A DNA stretch of 64,000 nt, taken from Paludibacteraceae bacterium. Lineage in GTDB: Bacteria > Bacteroidota > Bacteroidia > Bacteroidales > Paludibacteraceae. This document shows, piece by piece, positions 35,158 through 44,011 of the stretch. The stretch is from the NCBI GenBank assembly GCA_017401985.1, contig JAFPNK010000026.1, positions 1-64,000 of the forward strand, given 5' to 3'. Made by a program: the position numbers and the translations under genes. Positions within the stretch are counted from its first letter, which is position 1, and each line of letters starts with the position of its first letter. The notes under the pieces are model-generated. The model searched no databases, was not told where the DNA came from, and saw only the letters and a list, made by a program, of their open reading frames with translations.

Positions 35158-35721
35158 GTGTTCTTTAGTCTCTTTTGGACATATCTCAAGATTGGCACCT
35201 TCACCCTTGGTGGAGGGTATGCGATGCTGCCTCTTATCCAACGGGAAGTGGTGGACAGAAGAGGGTGGATTGATGAACAGGAGTTCCTCAATATGATCGC
35301 TCTCGCGCAAGCGGCTCCAGGACTCATTGCCGTCAACTCTGCTATCTTCATCGGATGGCGTGTCGGCGGATGGAAGGGTGTGTGCGGCGCCGTCTTAGGA
35401 GCAGTCCTCCCTTCTTTCCTCATTATCCTTGCTATCGCAATGGTCTTCTCGGAATGGAAAGACCAACCGGCCGTAGAAGCAGCGTTCAAAGGAATACGAC
35501 CGGCTGTCGTCGCACTCATCGCAGCGCCTCTGTTTAAGTTGGCGAAATCCGCCTTGAAAGCAAAAGGGGCAAAGACCAAAGGCAACCCTTGGCCGTTAAC
35601 TATTTCCTTAGCTGCGGCTTTGCTAATATGGTGGGTAGGAGTTAATCCTGTTTGGGTCATCTTTGCCACGATCGTGCTCACCCTTATCGTGGTGGACATC
35701 ATAGAAAGGAGGCGCAGATGA
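35158..35721 (+). CDS. chrA: Chromate transporter, first half (CHR family)
   Basis: This 187-residue membrane protein carries the CHR N-terminal signature (FWTYLKIGTFTLGGGYAMLPLI followed by LAQAAPGLIAVNSAIFIGW; quoted here as two motifs around residues 5-25 and 45-65). It is one of two short single-domain CHR proteins encoded by adjacent genes, which are thought to assemble into one transporter; the family exports chromate or related oxyanions by proton exchange, though many members have no proven substrate. No ATG is in frame near the start, so GTG at 35158 is used, giving MFFSLFWTYLKIG. It overlaps its partner by 4 bases (ATGA). Confidence 0.88.
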   Translation: MFFSLFWTYLKIGTFTLGGGYAMLPLIQREVVDRRGWIDEQEFLNMIALAQAAPGLIAVNSAIFIGWRVGGWKGVCGAVLGAVLPSFLIILAIAMVFSEWKDQPAVEAAFKGIRPAVVALIAAPLFKLAKSALKAKGAKTKGNPWPLTISLAAALLIWWVGVNPVWVIFATIVLTLIVVDIIERRRR

Positions 35722-36287
35722 TATACTGGCAACTCTTCTACACTTTCTTCAAGATCGGCCTCTTCGGTTTCGGCGGTGGAATGGCTATTTTTTCGCTGAT
35801 TCAGATGGAAGTAGTCCAGCACGGATGGCTGACACCGGAAGAAATAGTGGATATAATGGCAATCAGCCAAGTTACACCCGGCCCGATTGGTATCAACTGT
35901 GCCACGTACGTCGGTTATACCATCGGCGGTTTTTGGGGTAGTGTCCTGACTACCTTTGCCATCATTCTGCCGAGTCTCATCATCATGCTCTCTGTCTGCA
36001 AAGCGTATTTCTGGCTCAATAAACGTTTTCAAGGAAACCCCTATTTCGAGCAGACGCTACGTATGTTGCGATTCACCGTACTCGGACTCATTGCTTCCGC
36101 GGCGCTTATGCTTATCAAACCGACTAACTTCATCGATTCGACCAGTTGGATCATCTTCGCCGTGGTGGCAATTCTTACGATTTCACCGGAGATTTTAAAA
36201 AATAAAGTGACCAAAATCATTAGTCACCCTATCTTGCTTATTCTGCTTGCCGGAGTAGCCGGATATTTTATTTACGCTCCAGCTTAG
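35718..36287 (+). CDS. chrA: Chromate transporter, second half (CHR family)
   Basis: The 189-residue partner repeats the CHR signature (FYTFFKIGLFGFGGGMAIFS near residue 6 and AISQVTPGPIGINCATYVGY near residue 48) and has about five or six hydrophobic segments. The two proteins are diverged copies of the same domain, expected to lie in opposite or paired orientation in the inner membrane. The ATG at 35718 overlaps the first gene's stop codon. The 3' end overlaps the convergent helicase gene by 20 bases, with no separate terminator. Confidence 0.9.
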   Translation: MIYWQLFYTFFKIGLFGFGGGMAIFSLIQMEVVQHGWLTPEEIVDIMAISQVTPGPIGINCATYVGYTIGGFWGSVLTTFAIILPSLIIMLSVCKAYFWLNKRFQGNPYFEQTLRMLRFTVLGLIASAALMLIKPTNFIDSTSWIIFAVVAILTISPEILKNKVTKIISHPILLILLAGVAGYFIYAPA

Positions 36288-38490
36288 CGTGCGTTAGCAG
36301 CAGTGTCTTGACGCCTTGCGTGTCGAATTGAATCTCAATCTTGTCATTTTCTGTCACTTCATCGCGATAAACGCGATTGACCGTTCCTTCTCCAAACACG
36401 CGATGGATAACTCGGTCTCCCTCCTTCCACTCAGACTCAATAGAATGAGTCGATGAAGGTCTAACAGGCGTAGCCGGTCTAACAGCAGGTTCATTCTGCG
36501 GTCTAATAGCGGAGCGGTCTAACAGCGGCGTGGCCGCGGTCTTTTGACCTTTGTCAAAATACTGTCGGTCTATATCATTCAGGAATCGGCTGGGCGATGC
36601 GAAACTGAACGAACCGTTACGGAACCGCTGTCTCGCAAAACTGATATAACATTGCTCCATCGCACGAGTGATGGCCACATACAGTAGTCTTCGCTCTTCT
36701 TCTATCTCCTGCGGTTTGACGGCGAACTGCGAAGGGAAGAGATTTTCCTCCATTCCAACGATGAAAACAACGGGAAACTCTAACCCCTTAGCAGCATGAA
36801 CAGTCATCAGCGTCACGCGTTCAGTAGTGTCCGTTAAGTTCTCATCCTGATCAGTCAGCAGGCTCACCTCGCTCAAGAAATCCGTAATCGGCGTGTAGTC
36901 GATACCTTCGTTCTGCCGTTGGGCAACGAACTCATGAATGGCGTTTAGTAATTCCTGTACGTTCTGCGCGCGGTCGATGCCTTCTTGTGTCAGGTCGGTC
37001 GCTAAGGCCGTCATCACACCGGATGTGCGGAGCACCATTTCGGCGAATCGGAAGGCGTCCATCTCCTCACTCTGATCATGAAAACTATCGATCAAATCGG
37101 CAAAAGCGCGCATTTTTTTCTTTGCGCCTGCGCTTATGTCCAAAGCCGTTTCATCCGGACTACGCATGACCTCCAGATATGCTCGATGATGTTCAATCGC
37201 ATTCATCGCTACCTTCTTCATGGTCGTGTCTCCGATACCGCGACCGGGAAAACCGACAATTCGCAGCAGCGCCTCGTTATCGCGACCGTTCACCGCCAGA
37301 CGGAAATAACCCAGCGCATCTTTGATCTCCTTGCGCTGGTAGAAAGAGGTGCCGCCGTAGATGCGGTAGGGGATATTCAATTTTCTCAACTCACCTTCAA
37401 TGACACGGCTCTGCGCATTCGTGCGGTACAGCACGGCGAAGGCATTGAAACCTTTATGCCGCATCCGTTGAATGCGCGTGGCTACCCCCAGCGCCTCCGT
37501 GCGGTCGTCCATGTAGGGCTGAAGCGAAAGCGGCTGACCTTCTTCCTTCTCCGAATAGACGGTCTTTTCTATCTGGTGATAGTTCTTGTGAATGAGCGAA
37601 TTGGCGGCATTGACGATGTTCTGCGTGGAGCGGTAATTGCGCTCCAGTTTGAACAAACGAGCCTGCGGATACACCTGCCGGAAATTGAGAATATTGCGGA
37701 TATCAGCGCCGCGGAACGAATAGATAGACTGCGCATCGTCGCCTACAACGCAGATGTTATTCTGCGGTTCCGCCAACTTCTTAACCAACTGAAACTGAAT
37801 GAAGTTCGTATCCTGATACTCGTCCACCAGAATGTATTGAAATTGCTGCTGATACTTATCGCGCACTTCGTCACTGATGTCCATCAGGCGCAGCATGTTA
37901 ATCAGCAGATCATCAAAATCCATCGCGTTGGCCGCATGCAAACGAGCTTGATACAACGCATAAACCGTTGCCAATTCGTACATCCGCATCTCGCGATCCT
38001 CGCGAAGCAGTTGACTGTTAGCGCCGTATTGTTGCGGACTGATACCGCAATTCTTGGCGTTGGAGATGCGGCTCAATACGGCGGCCGGTTTGTATATTTT
38101 CTCGTCTAAACCGCGCTCTTTGCATATAGACTTGATGAGCGACTTCATATCCGTGGTATCGTAAATAGAGAAGTCGCGCGTGAATCCCAACAAATCTGCA
38201 TACGGGCGGATGAGGCGTGTGCACACGCTGTGGAATGTACCCATACATAAGTATCGTGCATCTTCGCCGACTAATTTTTGAATACGCTCTTTCATCTCCC
38301 GCGCAGCTTTGTTGGTGAACGTGAGCGCCATAATACGCCCGGCCGGAACACCTTGCTGCAGCAAGTAGGCAATACGGTACGTCAAAACGCGGGTCTTGCC
38401 CGAACCCGCACCCGCTACAATGAGCGACGCTCCTTCCGTATAGGTCACCGCCTCACGTTGAGAGGTGTTTAATTGGTCTAAAAATTCCAT
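36268..38490 (-). CDS. pcrA: PcrA/UvrD-type superfamily 1 DNA helicase
   Basis: The 740-residue protein shows the ordered SF1A motifs: Q motif LNTSQREAV, Walker A AGAGSGKT (residues 27-34), motif Ia ALTFTNKAAREM, motif II ILVDEYQDTN, motif III VVGDDAQSIYSFRGA, motif IV LERNYRST, motif V TVHAAKGLEFPVVF and motif VI VAITRAMEQCY. The C-terminus has the PcrA-type tail domain (WKEGDRVIHRVFGEGTV), which in other bacteria contacts RNA polymerase. It unwinds DNA 3'-5' in repair and replication. It has its own promoter and overlaps the chromate-transporter gene at its 3' end. Confidence 0.97.
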   Translation of the reverse strand: MEFLDQLNTSQREAVTYTEGASLIVAGAGSGKTRVLTYRIAYLLQQGVPAGRIMALTFTNKAAREMKERIQKLVGEDARYLCMGTFHSVCTRLIRPYADLLGFTRDFSIYDTTDMKSLIKSICKERGLDEKIYKPAAVLSRISNAKNCGISPQQYGANSQLLREDREMRMYELATVYALYQARLHAANAMDFDDLLINMLRLMDISDEVRDKYQQQFQYILVDEYQDTNFIQFQLVKKLAEPQNNICVVGDDAQSIYSFRGADIRNILNFRQVYPQARLFKLERNYRSTQNIVNAANSLIHKNYHQIEKTVYSEKEEGQPLSLQPYMDDRTEALGVATRIQRMRHKGFNAFAVLYRTNAQSRVIEGELRKLNIPYRIYGGTSFYQRKEIKDALGYFRLAVNGRDNEALLRIVGFPGRGIGDTTMKKVAMNAIEHHRAYLEVMRSPDETALDISAGAKKKMRAFADLIDSFHDQSEEMDAFRFAEMVLRTSGVMTALATDLTQEGIDRAQNVQELLNAIHEFVAQRQNEGIDYTPITDFLSEVSLLTDQDENLTDTTERVTLMTVHAAKGLEFPVVFIVGMEENLFPSQFAVKPQEIEEERRLLYVAITRAMEQCYISFARQRFRNGSFSFASPSRFLNDIDRQYFDKGQKTAATPLLDRSAIRPQNEPAVRPATPVRPSSTHSIESEWKEGDRVIHRVFGEGTVNRVYRDEVTENDKIEIQFDTQGVKTLLLTHAKLERK

Positions 38491-38500
38491 AAAGCGGCTG

Positions 38501-38531
38501 CAAAGGTACTACAAATTTTTGAAATATGCAA
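38501..38531 (-). promoter_or_regulatory. Promoter of the helicase gene (minus strand)
   Basis: On the minus strand TTG (38529-38531, extended TTGCATATTTCAAA) and TACCTTTG (38501-38508) are 20 bases apart, 10 bases before the start codon, so the transcript would have almost no leader. Confidence 0.85.
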
Positions 38532-38559
38532 GCATTTGAAAGGAAAAAATCGTTTGTTC

Positions 38560-38590
38560 TTGTGTATGTAAAAAAAATGTTGTACCTTTG
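38560..38590 (+). promoter_or_regulatory. Promoter of the DUF4861 gene
   Basis: TTG at 38560-38562 (extended TTGTGTATGTAAAA) and TACCTTTG at 38583-38590 are 20 bases apart, divergent from the helicase promoter. Confidence 0.87.
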
Positions 38591-38632
38591 CATCGTAAAT
38601 AGGAACGTGTAGTCTCAAATATTTCCAGTAAT

Positions 38633-39523
38633 ATGAAAAAAACAAACTATTTGGCTTTTTTGCTGTTCTGTTTGCTGGTCGGATGTTCGCAACAGGTGCA
38701 GCAAAACAAAGTGTACGGCCGTTATGTGCCGGAGCGTAAGGATGATTTTGCGTGGGAGAACGAGTATGCCGCTTTCCGCATGTACGGACCGGCTCTGCGG
38801 CCGGAGAACCCGTCTAACGGGGTGGATCTGTGGCTTAAGACCAGTCCGGAATTGGTAGTGGACAGTTTTTATTATCGCGAACATGTGCTGGGTCTGCCGT
38901 ATCACATCAACTATGGTAAAGGCCTGGATTGCTACAAAGTGGGACATACAGCCGGAGCCGGCGGATTAGTGGTTATTACCGAAGGTTCGCATCTGTGGAC
39001 CGGAGGCGCGTATGACCGATGGGACATTATCGAGCAGACACCCGACAAGTTCGTCTTCCGGTTGGAATATGACAGCCTGCTGGTAGAGAACCACGCGCTG
39101 CAAGAGACCATTATCATTACCGCTGAAGCCGGTCAGATACTCAATAAAGCGCAAGTCGTTCTGCGTGGCGAGTATGATGGTGAACTGTGGGTCGGCGGCG
39201 GTATCTATTTGCACGACTCAGTGGATCATGTTTATACCTGCGAACACTGCGGAATCATCGCGTACGCAGAGAATGCGCTGAGTGATAAGACGGCGGCGCA
39301 GATGAACTTCGACTACAACGGTTCGACCTCGCAAGGCCGCAGTTATATAGCCGTCAAAACGCCTCACGGCGGATGGCAGGATATCATAGACGGAACCCTT
39401 TTCTCCGTGCAACCGTACCAGTTGGGCGATACACTCACCTACTATTTTGGCGCGTGCTGGTCCGAGTGGGGCAACGGCGAGTTGTCCTTCCCGACGGATG
39501 AGGATTGGTTCAATGCACTATAA
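38633..39523 (+). CDS. DUF4861 family lipoprotein, uronate-linked
   Basis: This 296-residue protein has a lipoprotein signal (FLLFCLLVGCS, Cys at about residue 18) and the body of a DUF4861 protein, with NGVDLWLK, YHINYGKGLDCYKVGHTAG, GGLVVITEGSHLW and a closing TYYFGACWSEWG. DUF4861 genes are found in Bacteroidetes loci for pectin and other uronic-acid glycans, and the gene next door encodes tagaturonate reductase, which supports a role with uronate-containing sugars in the periplasm. The exact activity is not established; an enzyme acting on unsaturated or acidic sugars is the likely guess. It has its own promoter and is separated from uxaB by a promoter with a nested dyad. Confidence 0.88.
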   Translation: MKKTNYLAFLLFCLLVGCSQQVQQNKVYGRYVPERKDDFAWENEYAAFRMYGPALRPENPSNGVDLWLKTSPELVVDSFYYREHVLGLPYHINYGKGLDCYKVGHTAGAGGLVVITEGSHLWTGGAYDRWDIIEQTPDKFVFRLEYDSLLVENHALQETIIITAEAGQILNKAQVVLRGEYDGELWVGGGIYLHDSVDHVYTCEHCGIIAYAENALSDKTAAQMNFDYNGSTSQGRSYIAVKTPHGGWQDIIDGTLFSVQPYQLGDTLTYYFGACWSEWGNGELSFPTDEDWFNAL

Positions 39524-39546
39524 GCAGACAGCAAAAAACGCGAAAA

Positions 39547-39594
39547 TTTGACATCTTTTGTGTAAAAAGAGCGTCGGCTCTTGTGTATGTCAAA
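39547..39594. promoter_or_regulatory. Nested dyad at the uxaB promoter
   Basis: An outer inverted repeat (tttgacat 39547-39554 with atgtcaaa 39587-39594) encloses an inner hairpin (aagagc / gctctt with loop gtcg, 39567-39582). The right side covers the -33 box of uxaB. The inner hairpin could also end transcription from the DUF4861 gene, but no T tract follows it. An operator for a uronate-responsive regulator is possible. Confidence 0.45.
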
Positions 39595-39611
39595 CTTTTT
39601 TTGTACCTTTG
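39581..39611 (+). promoter_or_regulatory. Promoter of uxaB-uxaA
   Basis: TTG at 39581-39583 (extended TTGTGTATGTCAAA) and TACCTTTG at 39604-39611 are 20 bases apart. The -7 box is the left arm of a perfect 8-bp palindrome (acctttgc 39605-39612, gcaaaggt 39616-39623), as at rmlA. Confidence 0.87.
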
Positions 39612-39670
39612 CAGCGCAAAGGTTTGCGAATAATTGAAAAAATAGTATCATTTAATAAAATCTAATCATT

Positions 39671-41158
39671 ATGGCAAAGAAAGCATTGAACAAATGGACC
39701 GCGCCTAAGAGCGTTGCTCCGGAGAAAATTATCCAATTTGGTGAAGGTAACTTCCTTCGCGCGTTTGTGGATTGGATTGTTTGGAACATGAATGCCAAAA
39801 CCAATTTTAACGGTTCCGTAGCTGTTGTACAACCGATTGACAAAGGTATGGTGGAGTGGCTCAACGGACAAGATTGCTTGTATCACGTCAACCTGCAGGG
39901 TCGTCTCAAAGGTGAGGCTGTTAACTCGCTCGAGCGTATTGACGTCATCAGCCGCGCACTCAACCCCTACACTCAAAACTGGGCGTTCATGGCACTGGCA
40001 GAGCAACCGGAGATTCGCTTCGTTATCTCCAACACCACAGAGGCCGGTATCACTTTCGATGACAGCTGTAAATTCACCGACGCACCCGCTTCTTCCTATC
40101 CGGGCAAATTGGTACAACTGCTCTTCCGTCGTTATAAGACCTTCAACGGCGATCCGACCAAAGGTCTGATCTTCATGCCTTGTGAGCTGATCTTCCTCAA
40201 CGGACACCACCTCAAAGATTGTATCCGCAAGTATATCGAACTCTGGAAAGATGATTTCGGTGCAGACTACAAGGGCTTCAAGGAGTGGTTTGAGAAATAC
40301 AACTACGTTTGCGCTACCCTCGTGGATCGTATCGTGCCGGGATTCCCGCGCAAAGACATTGCTGAGATCCAAGAGAAAGTGGGCTACAACGACAACCTCG
40401 TTGTGCAAGCTGAGATCTTCCACCTCTGGGTAATCGAGAAACCGGAGAACATGAGCATTGAGGAATTGGAAGCAGAGTTCCCTGCTAACAAAGCCGGCCT
40501 GAACGTGCTGATTGCAGAGAGCGAGAAGCCGTACCACGAGCGCAAAGTGACGCTGCTTAACGGCCCGCACACTGTCCTCAGTCCTGTTACCTACCTCAGC
40601 GGTGTGAACATCGTTCGCGATGCTTGCAACCACGAGATCCTCGGCAAGTACATCCACAAAGTGATGTTCGATGAGTTGCTGGAGACCCTTAACATGCCTA
40701 AGGACGAGCTTAAGGCATATGGCGAATCCGTACTCGAGCGTTTCAATAACCCGTACGTAGATCACGCTGTTACATCTATCATGCTCAACTCCTTCCCGAA
40801 ATTCGAGACCCGCGACCTGCCGGGCTTGAAGGTTTATCTGGAGCGTAAGGGTGAACTGCCAAAGGGCTTGGTTCTTGGTCTCGCTGCTATCATCACCTAT
40901 TATAAAGGTGGCGTACGCGCAGACGGTGCTCCGATCCAACCGAACGATGCACAGGAGATCATGGATCTGCTCAAAGAGCTGTGGGCAACCGGCGATCACC
41001 GCAAGGTGGCTGAAGGTGTACTCGGCGCTACGGATGTCATCTGGAAAGAGAGCAAAGAGGACCTCAACAAGATTCCTGGTCTGACAGATCTCGTAGTGAA
41101 ATACCTCGATGAAATCGAAGCGAAAGGCATGTTAGAAACCGTTAAAACGATTCTCTAA
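39671..41158 (+). CDS. uxaB: Tagaturonate reductase
   Basis: The 495-residue protein belongs to the mannitol dehydrogenase family and matches the UxaB branch: the N-terminal nucleotide-binding region IIQFGEGNFLRAFVDWIVWN, the substrate region NTTEAGITFD, PCELIFLNGHHLKDCI and the catalytic Lys-containing KVTLLNGPHTVLSPVTYLSG region. UxaB reduces D-tagaturonate to D-altronate with NADH in the galacturonate branch of hexuronate breakdown. Fructuronate reductase (UxuB) is a close relative, but pairing with altronate dehydratase favours UxaB. The ATG follows a 59-base leader. It overlaps uxaA by one base (TAATG), so the two are co-translated. Confidence 0.95.
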   Translation: MAKKALNKWTAPKSVAPEKIIQFGEGNFLRAFVDWIVWNMNAKTNFNGSVAVVQPIDKGMVEWLNGQDCLYHVNLQGRLKGEAVNSLERIDVISRALNPYTQNWAFMALAEQPEIRFVISNTTEAGITFDDSCKFTDAPASSYPGKLVQLLFRRYKTFNGDPTKGLIFMPCELIFLNGHHLKDCIRKYIELWKDDFGADYKGFKEWFEKYNYVCATLVDRIVPGFPRKDIAEIQEKVGYNDNLVVQAEIFHLWVIEKPENMSIEELEAEFPANKAGLNVLIAESEKPYHERKVTLLNGPHTVLSPVTYLSGVNIVRDACNHEILGKYIHKVMFDELLETLNMPKDELKAYGESVLERFNNPYVDHAVTSIMLNSFPKFETRDLPGLKVYLERKGELPKGLVLGLAAIITYYKGGVRADGAPIQPNDAQEIMDLLKELWATGDHRKVAEGVLGATDVIWKESKEDLNKIPGLTDLVVKYLDEIEAKGMLETVKTIL

Positions 41159-42639
41159 TGACAAATATTCTAAAAATCAATCCTGCCGACAATGTGGTGG
41201 TAGCTATCCAACCGCAGTCGGCAGGTGCTGTTATTGAAGTGGACGGCAAGTCCATCACCGTACTGGAAGATGTGCCTGCCGGTCACAAGATTGCCATCAA
41301 GGATCTGGCGCAAGGCGAAAACGTCATCAAATACGGCTTCCCTATTGGGCACGCCAAAGAGGCAAAGAGAGCCGGTAGTTGGATGAACGAGAATAACATC
41401 AAAACGAACTTGGCAGGACTGCTCGAGTATGAGTATCATCCCAAGGAGGTCGTGCTCAATATTCCCGATGAATCCAGAACTTTTATGGGGTATCGCCGCA
41501 AAGACGGACAAGTAGGTGTCCGAAATGAAGTGTGGATCATTCCGACCGTAGGTTGCGTCAACGGTATTATCCAGAAATGTGCTGAACGTCTACGTCAAGA
41601 GACCGGTGCGGATAATATCTTTGCTTTCCCGCACAACTACGGCTGTTCGCAATTGGGCGATGACCACGAGAACACTAAGAAGATCCTCCGTGACATGATT
41701 CATCATCCCAACGCTGGTGCTATCCTCGTAGTGTCTCTCGGATGTGAGAATAACCAACCGGATGTGTTCAAACAATTCTGCGGTGAGATAGATGAGGAGC
41801 GTGTTAAGTTCGTCGTTACGCAGAAGATACATGGCGATGAGGTAGAGTATTGCATGCCTATCTTACGCGAACTGTATGAGTTAACGCAGAAAGACGAGCG
41901 TGTGGCTGTTCCGTTGAGTGAACTGCGCGTAGGTTTGAAATGTGGCGGTAGTGACGGTTTCAGTGGCATCACGGCCAACCCGTTGCTCGGTTGCTTGAGT
42001 GACTGGCTCGTAGCGCAAGGCGGTACTACCGTGTTGACCGAAGTGCCGGAGATGTTCGGCGCAGAGACCATCCTCATGGATCGTTGTGCGAACAAAGAAT
42101 TGTTCGATCAAACCGTGCATTTGATCAATGATTTCAAGGATTATTTCCTGTCTCACGGCGAGCCCGTTGGTGAGAACCCGAGTCCGGGTAACAAAGCCGG
42201 CGGTATCTCGACGCTGGAAGATAAAGCCCTCGGTTGTACTCAAAAGTGCGGTAAGTCGCTTGTGCGCGGCGTGATGCCGTATGGTGAGCGCCTGCAGGTG
42301 AAAGGACTCAATCTGCTTTCCGCCCCGGGTAATGACCTTGTTGCTTCTACAGCCTTGGCTTCCTGCGGCTGTCACATGGTGCTCTTCACCACCGGTCGCG
42401 GTACGCCGTTCGGCACGTATGTTCCGACAATGAAAATATCTACGAACTCGAATCTGTATCACAACAAGCCGAACTGGATCGATTTCAATGCCGGCGTGAT
42501 TGCAGAGGGAGAACCGATGGAGAACGTGGCGAAACGCTTTGCGGAATTTGTGATCGAGGTGGCTAACGGCGCCAAAACGAATAACGAGAAAAACGGTTAC
42601 CACGAGATCGCTATCTTCAAAAACGGCGTTACGTTGTAA
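41158..42639 (+). CDS. uxaA: Altronate dehydratase
   Basis: The 493-residue protein has the two-part UxaA/GarD structure: a small N-terminal SAF domain (about residues 10-95, VLEDVPAGHKIAIKDL, PIGHAKEAKRAGSWM) and a large C-terminal domain with FMGYRRKDGQVGVRNEVWII, NYGCSQLGDD, LGCENNQ, GLKCGGSDGFSGITANPLLG and the closing SCGCHMVLFTTGRGTPFG. UxaA dehydrates D-altronate to 2-keto-3-deoxygluconate and needs Fe2+ or a similar metal. It completes the UxaB step; uxaC, kdgK and kdgA must be elsewhere. It is followed by a good terminator. Confidence 0.96.
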   Translation: MTNILKINPADNVVVAIQPQSAGAVIEVDGKSITVLEDVPAGHKIAIKDLAQGENVIKYGFPIGHAKEAKRAGSWMNENNIKTNLAGLLEYEYHPKEVVLNIPDESRTFMGYRRKDGQVGVRNEVWIIPTVGCVNGIIQKCAERLRQETGADNIFAFPHNYGCSQLGDDHENTKKILRDMIHHPNAGAILVVSLGCENNQPDVFKQFCGEIDEERVKFVVTQKIHGDEVEYCMPILRELYELTQKDERVAVPLSELRVGLKCGGSDGFSGITANPLLGCLSDWLVAQGGTTVLTEVPEMFGAETILMDRCANKELFDQTVHLINDFKDYFLSHGEPVGENPSPGNKAGGISTLEDKALGCTQKCGKSLVRGVMPYGERLQVKGLNLLSAPGNDLVASTALASCGCHMVLFTTGRGTPFGTYVPTMKISTNSNLYHNKPNWIDFNAGVIAEGEPMENVAKRFAEFVIEVANGAKTNNEKNGYHEIAIFKNGVTL

Positions 42640-42666
42640 GCATTGTTTTGGAAAAATACAACATTA

Positions 42667-42695
42667 GAAGCATCCGCACGCGGGTGCTTCTTTTT
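42667..42695 (+). terminator. Intrinsic terminator after uxaA
   Basis: A 10-bp stem (gaagcatccg / cgggtgcttc, one G-T pair) with a 4-base loop is followed by a run of five T, 28 bases after the uxaA stop codon. Confidence 0.88.
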
Positions 42696-42755
42696 ATGAT
42701 TTTGTTTATTCTGGTTTATAAAATGAATGTTTTTGAAAATTTTATCTTCATATGC

Positions 42756-42786
42756 TTGCATATGTTTTAATTTTTTTGTACCTTTG
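42756..42786 (+). promoter_or_regulatory. Promoter of the DUF4105 gene
   Basis: TTG at 42756-42758 (extended TTGCATATGTTTTA) and TACCTTTG at 42779-42786 are 20 bases apart, 21 bases before the ATG. No separate promoter is visible for the giant gene 28 bases after the DUF4105 gene, so it may serve both. Confidence 0.87.
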
Positions 42787-42807
42787 CGCCGTTTTTTTAA
42801 GATACTA

Positions 42808-43983
42808 ATGAATTTGCGCGCGTACACAGGGATGATTTTGCTGTTCTTCTTCTCTTTATTTGCAAGGGGAGAAGAATTGGTTGTTGACCGTCAGGCAGAG
42901 GATTTTGTGACGGTGAGCCTGTTGGTGTGCGAGCCATACGAGGTGCTGTATTCGTCTCTGGGGCACGCTGCGCTGCGACTGCAATGCCCGACCTATGATT
43001 TAGATTACGTGTTCACCTACGAGGGAGAGAGTGTGCACAACAAAATAGGTACCTATCTGCGTGGCGACCTGAAAATGGGCATGTACGCCATACCGACGGA
43101 TTTATATCTTCAGATATATGAGGCAGTAGGCCGCGGGGTAACTGAATATCAGATAAACCTCTCACCCGAGCAAGAGCAGGAACTATGGCGTAAGATGGAT
43201 GAGATGCAGACAGCGGGCATGACGCTCCCGTATGATTTCTTCCGCCGCGGCTGTGCCAAATCGGTCGTGATGGTCGTCAAACAGGTGGTCGGACCGAATG
43301 GCATCCATTATGCACCTTGGTCGGAGAAATATACAGACCATACGATCCGCGAGTTAGTGCGCGATGCTATTACCTCTGCGCCTTGGACGGAATTCATTCT
43401 GTATTTCATGATCGGCTCGGAGGCGGAGAAACCGATGAGTTGCGAGCAGAAACTGATTGTCCCGACGGACTTAGTGGAAGTGTGGCAGCAAGCCACGTTT
43501 GATAACGGCCGTCCGGTCTTGTCAAGCGAAGGACACGAACTGGTTCACGGTACATGGAAACCGAAAGTCCCGTTCTTCACTCCCCTTATGGCATCGTTGA
43601 TAGCATTGCTACTGGCAATAATAGCACTCTGCCTTACGGGAAAGTCGAACCGTTTCTTGCGCATTTCCCTGACAGTCATAGACTATACCCAACTGGTTCT
43701 TGTCACGGCCTTAGGCGGACTAATGACCTATCTGGTTTGTTTCTCGTCTCTGCCGTGCACCGATTGGAACTGGTTGATCATTCCGTTCAATGTGTTACCT
43801 GCTCTGGCATGGTTTTTGCGTCGTTATTGGGCGATGCCCTATGCGATCGTGATAACCATCTGGTGCATCGTGATGACATATATGCTTATTTGGGGACACG
43901 TGCTGGTTGATTGGCCGCACATCATCCTCGCCTTTGCCTTTGCCTTAACGCTATATAGACAATGGCTTTTAAAGAGAAATTAA
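42808..43983 (+). CDS. DUF4105 family membrane protein
   Basis: The 391-residue protein has a signal peptide (about residues 1-22), a periplasmic DUF4105 domain (YEVLYSSLGHAALRLQCP, then YLRGDLKMGMYAIPTDLYL, and the Cys-containing YDFFRRGCAKSV) and four or five membrane segments from about residue 255 to the end. DUF4105 resembles papain-like peptidase families of the Lnb N-terminal type, and here the conserved His (LGHAALR) and Cys (RRGCAKS) are both present, but no activity has been assigned to this branch. The ATG at 42808 is chosen since it follows the promoter and opens the signal peptide. It may be co-transcribed with the giant gene behind it. Confidence 0.87.
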   Translation: MNLRAYTGMILLFFFSLFARGEELVVDRQAEDFVTVSLLVCEPYEVLYSSLGHAALRLQCPTYDLDYVFTYEGESVHNKIGTYLRGDLKMGMYAIPTDLYLQIYEAVGRGVTEYQINLSPEQEQELWRKMDEMQTAGMTLPYDFFRRGCAKSVVMVVKQVVGPNGIHYAPWSEKYTDHTIRELVRDAITSAPWTEFILYFMIGSEAEKPMSCEQKLIVPTDLVEVWQQATFDNGRPVLSSEGHELVHGTWKPKVPFFTPLMASLIALLLAIIALCLTGKSNRFLRISLTVIDYTQLVLVTALGGLMTYLVCFSSLPCTDWNWLIIPFNVLPALAWFLRRYWAMPYAIVITIWCIVMTYMLIWGHVLVDWPHIILAFAFALTLYRQWLLKRN

Positions 43984-44011
43984 TGTAAAAATATAAAGAT
44001 AAAATAAAAGT

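Noticed and set aside
37078..38109. A 343-codon open frame on the plus strand opposite the helicase gene
   Set aside because: It lies wholly inside the helicase gene on the other strand and shows no protein-like features.
38560..39611. A shared site TTGTGTATGT at the DUF4861 and uxaB promoters as a common uronate operator
   Set aside because: The same extended -33 sequence occurs at unrelated promoters (udk, pcrA, rmlA), so it is a general promoter feature here.
39662..40999. A 445-codon open frame on the minus strand opposite uxaB
   Set aside because: It mirrors a strongly conserved gene, has no family resemblance, promoter or signal, and is explained by the codon pattern of uxaB.
43984..44011. 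Possible heptamer array between the DUF4105 and giant genes
   Set aside because: The 28-base gap is almost only A and T, so the period cannot be told from chance.
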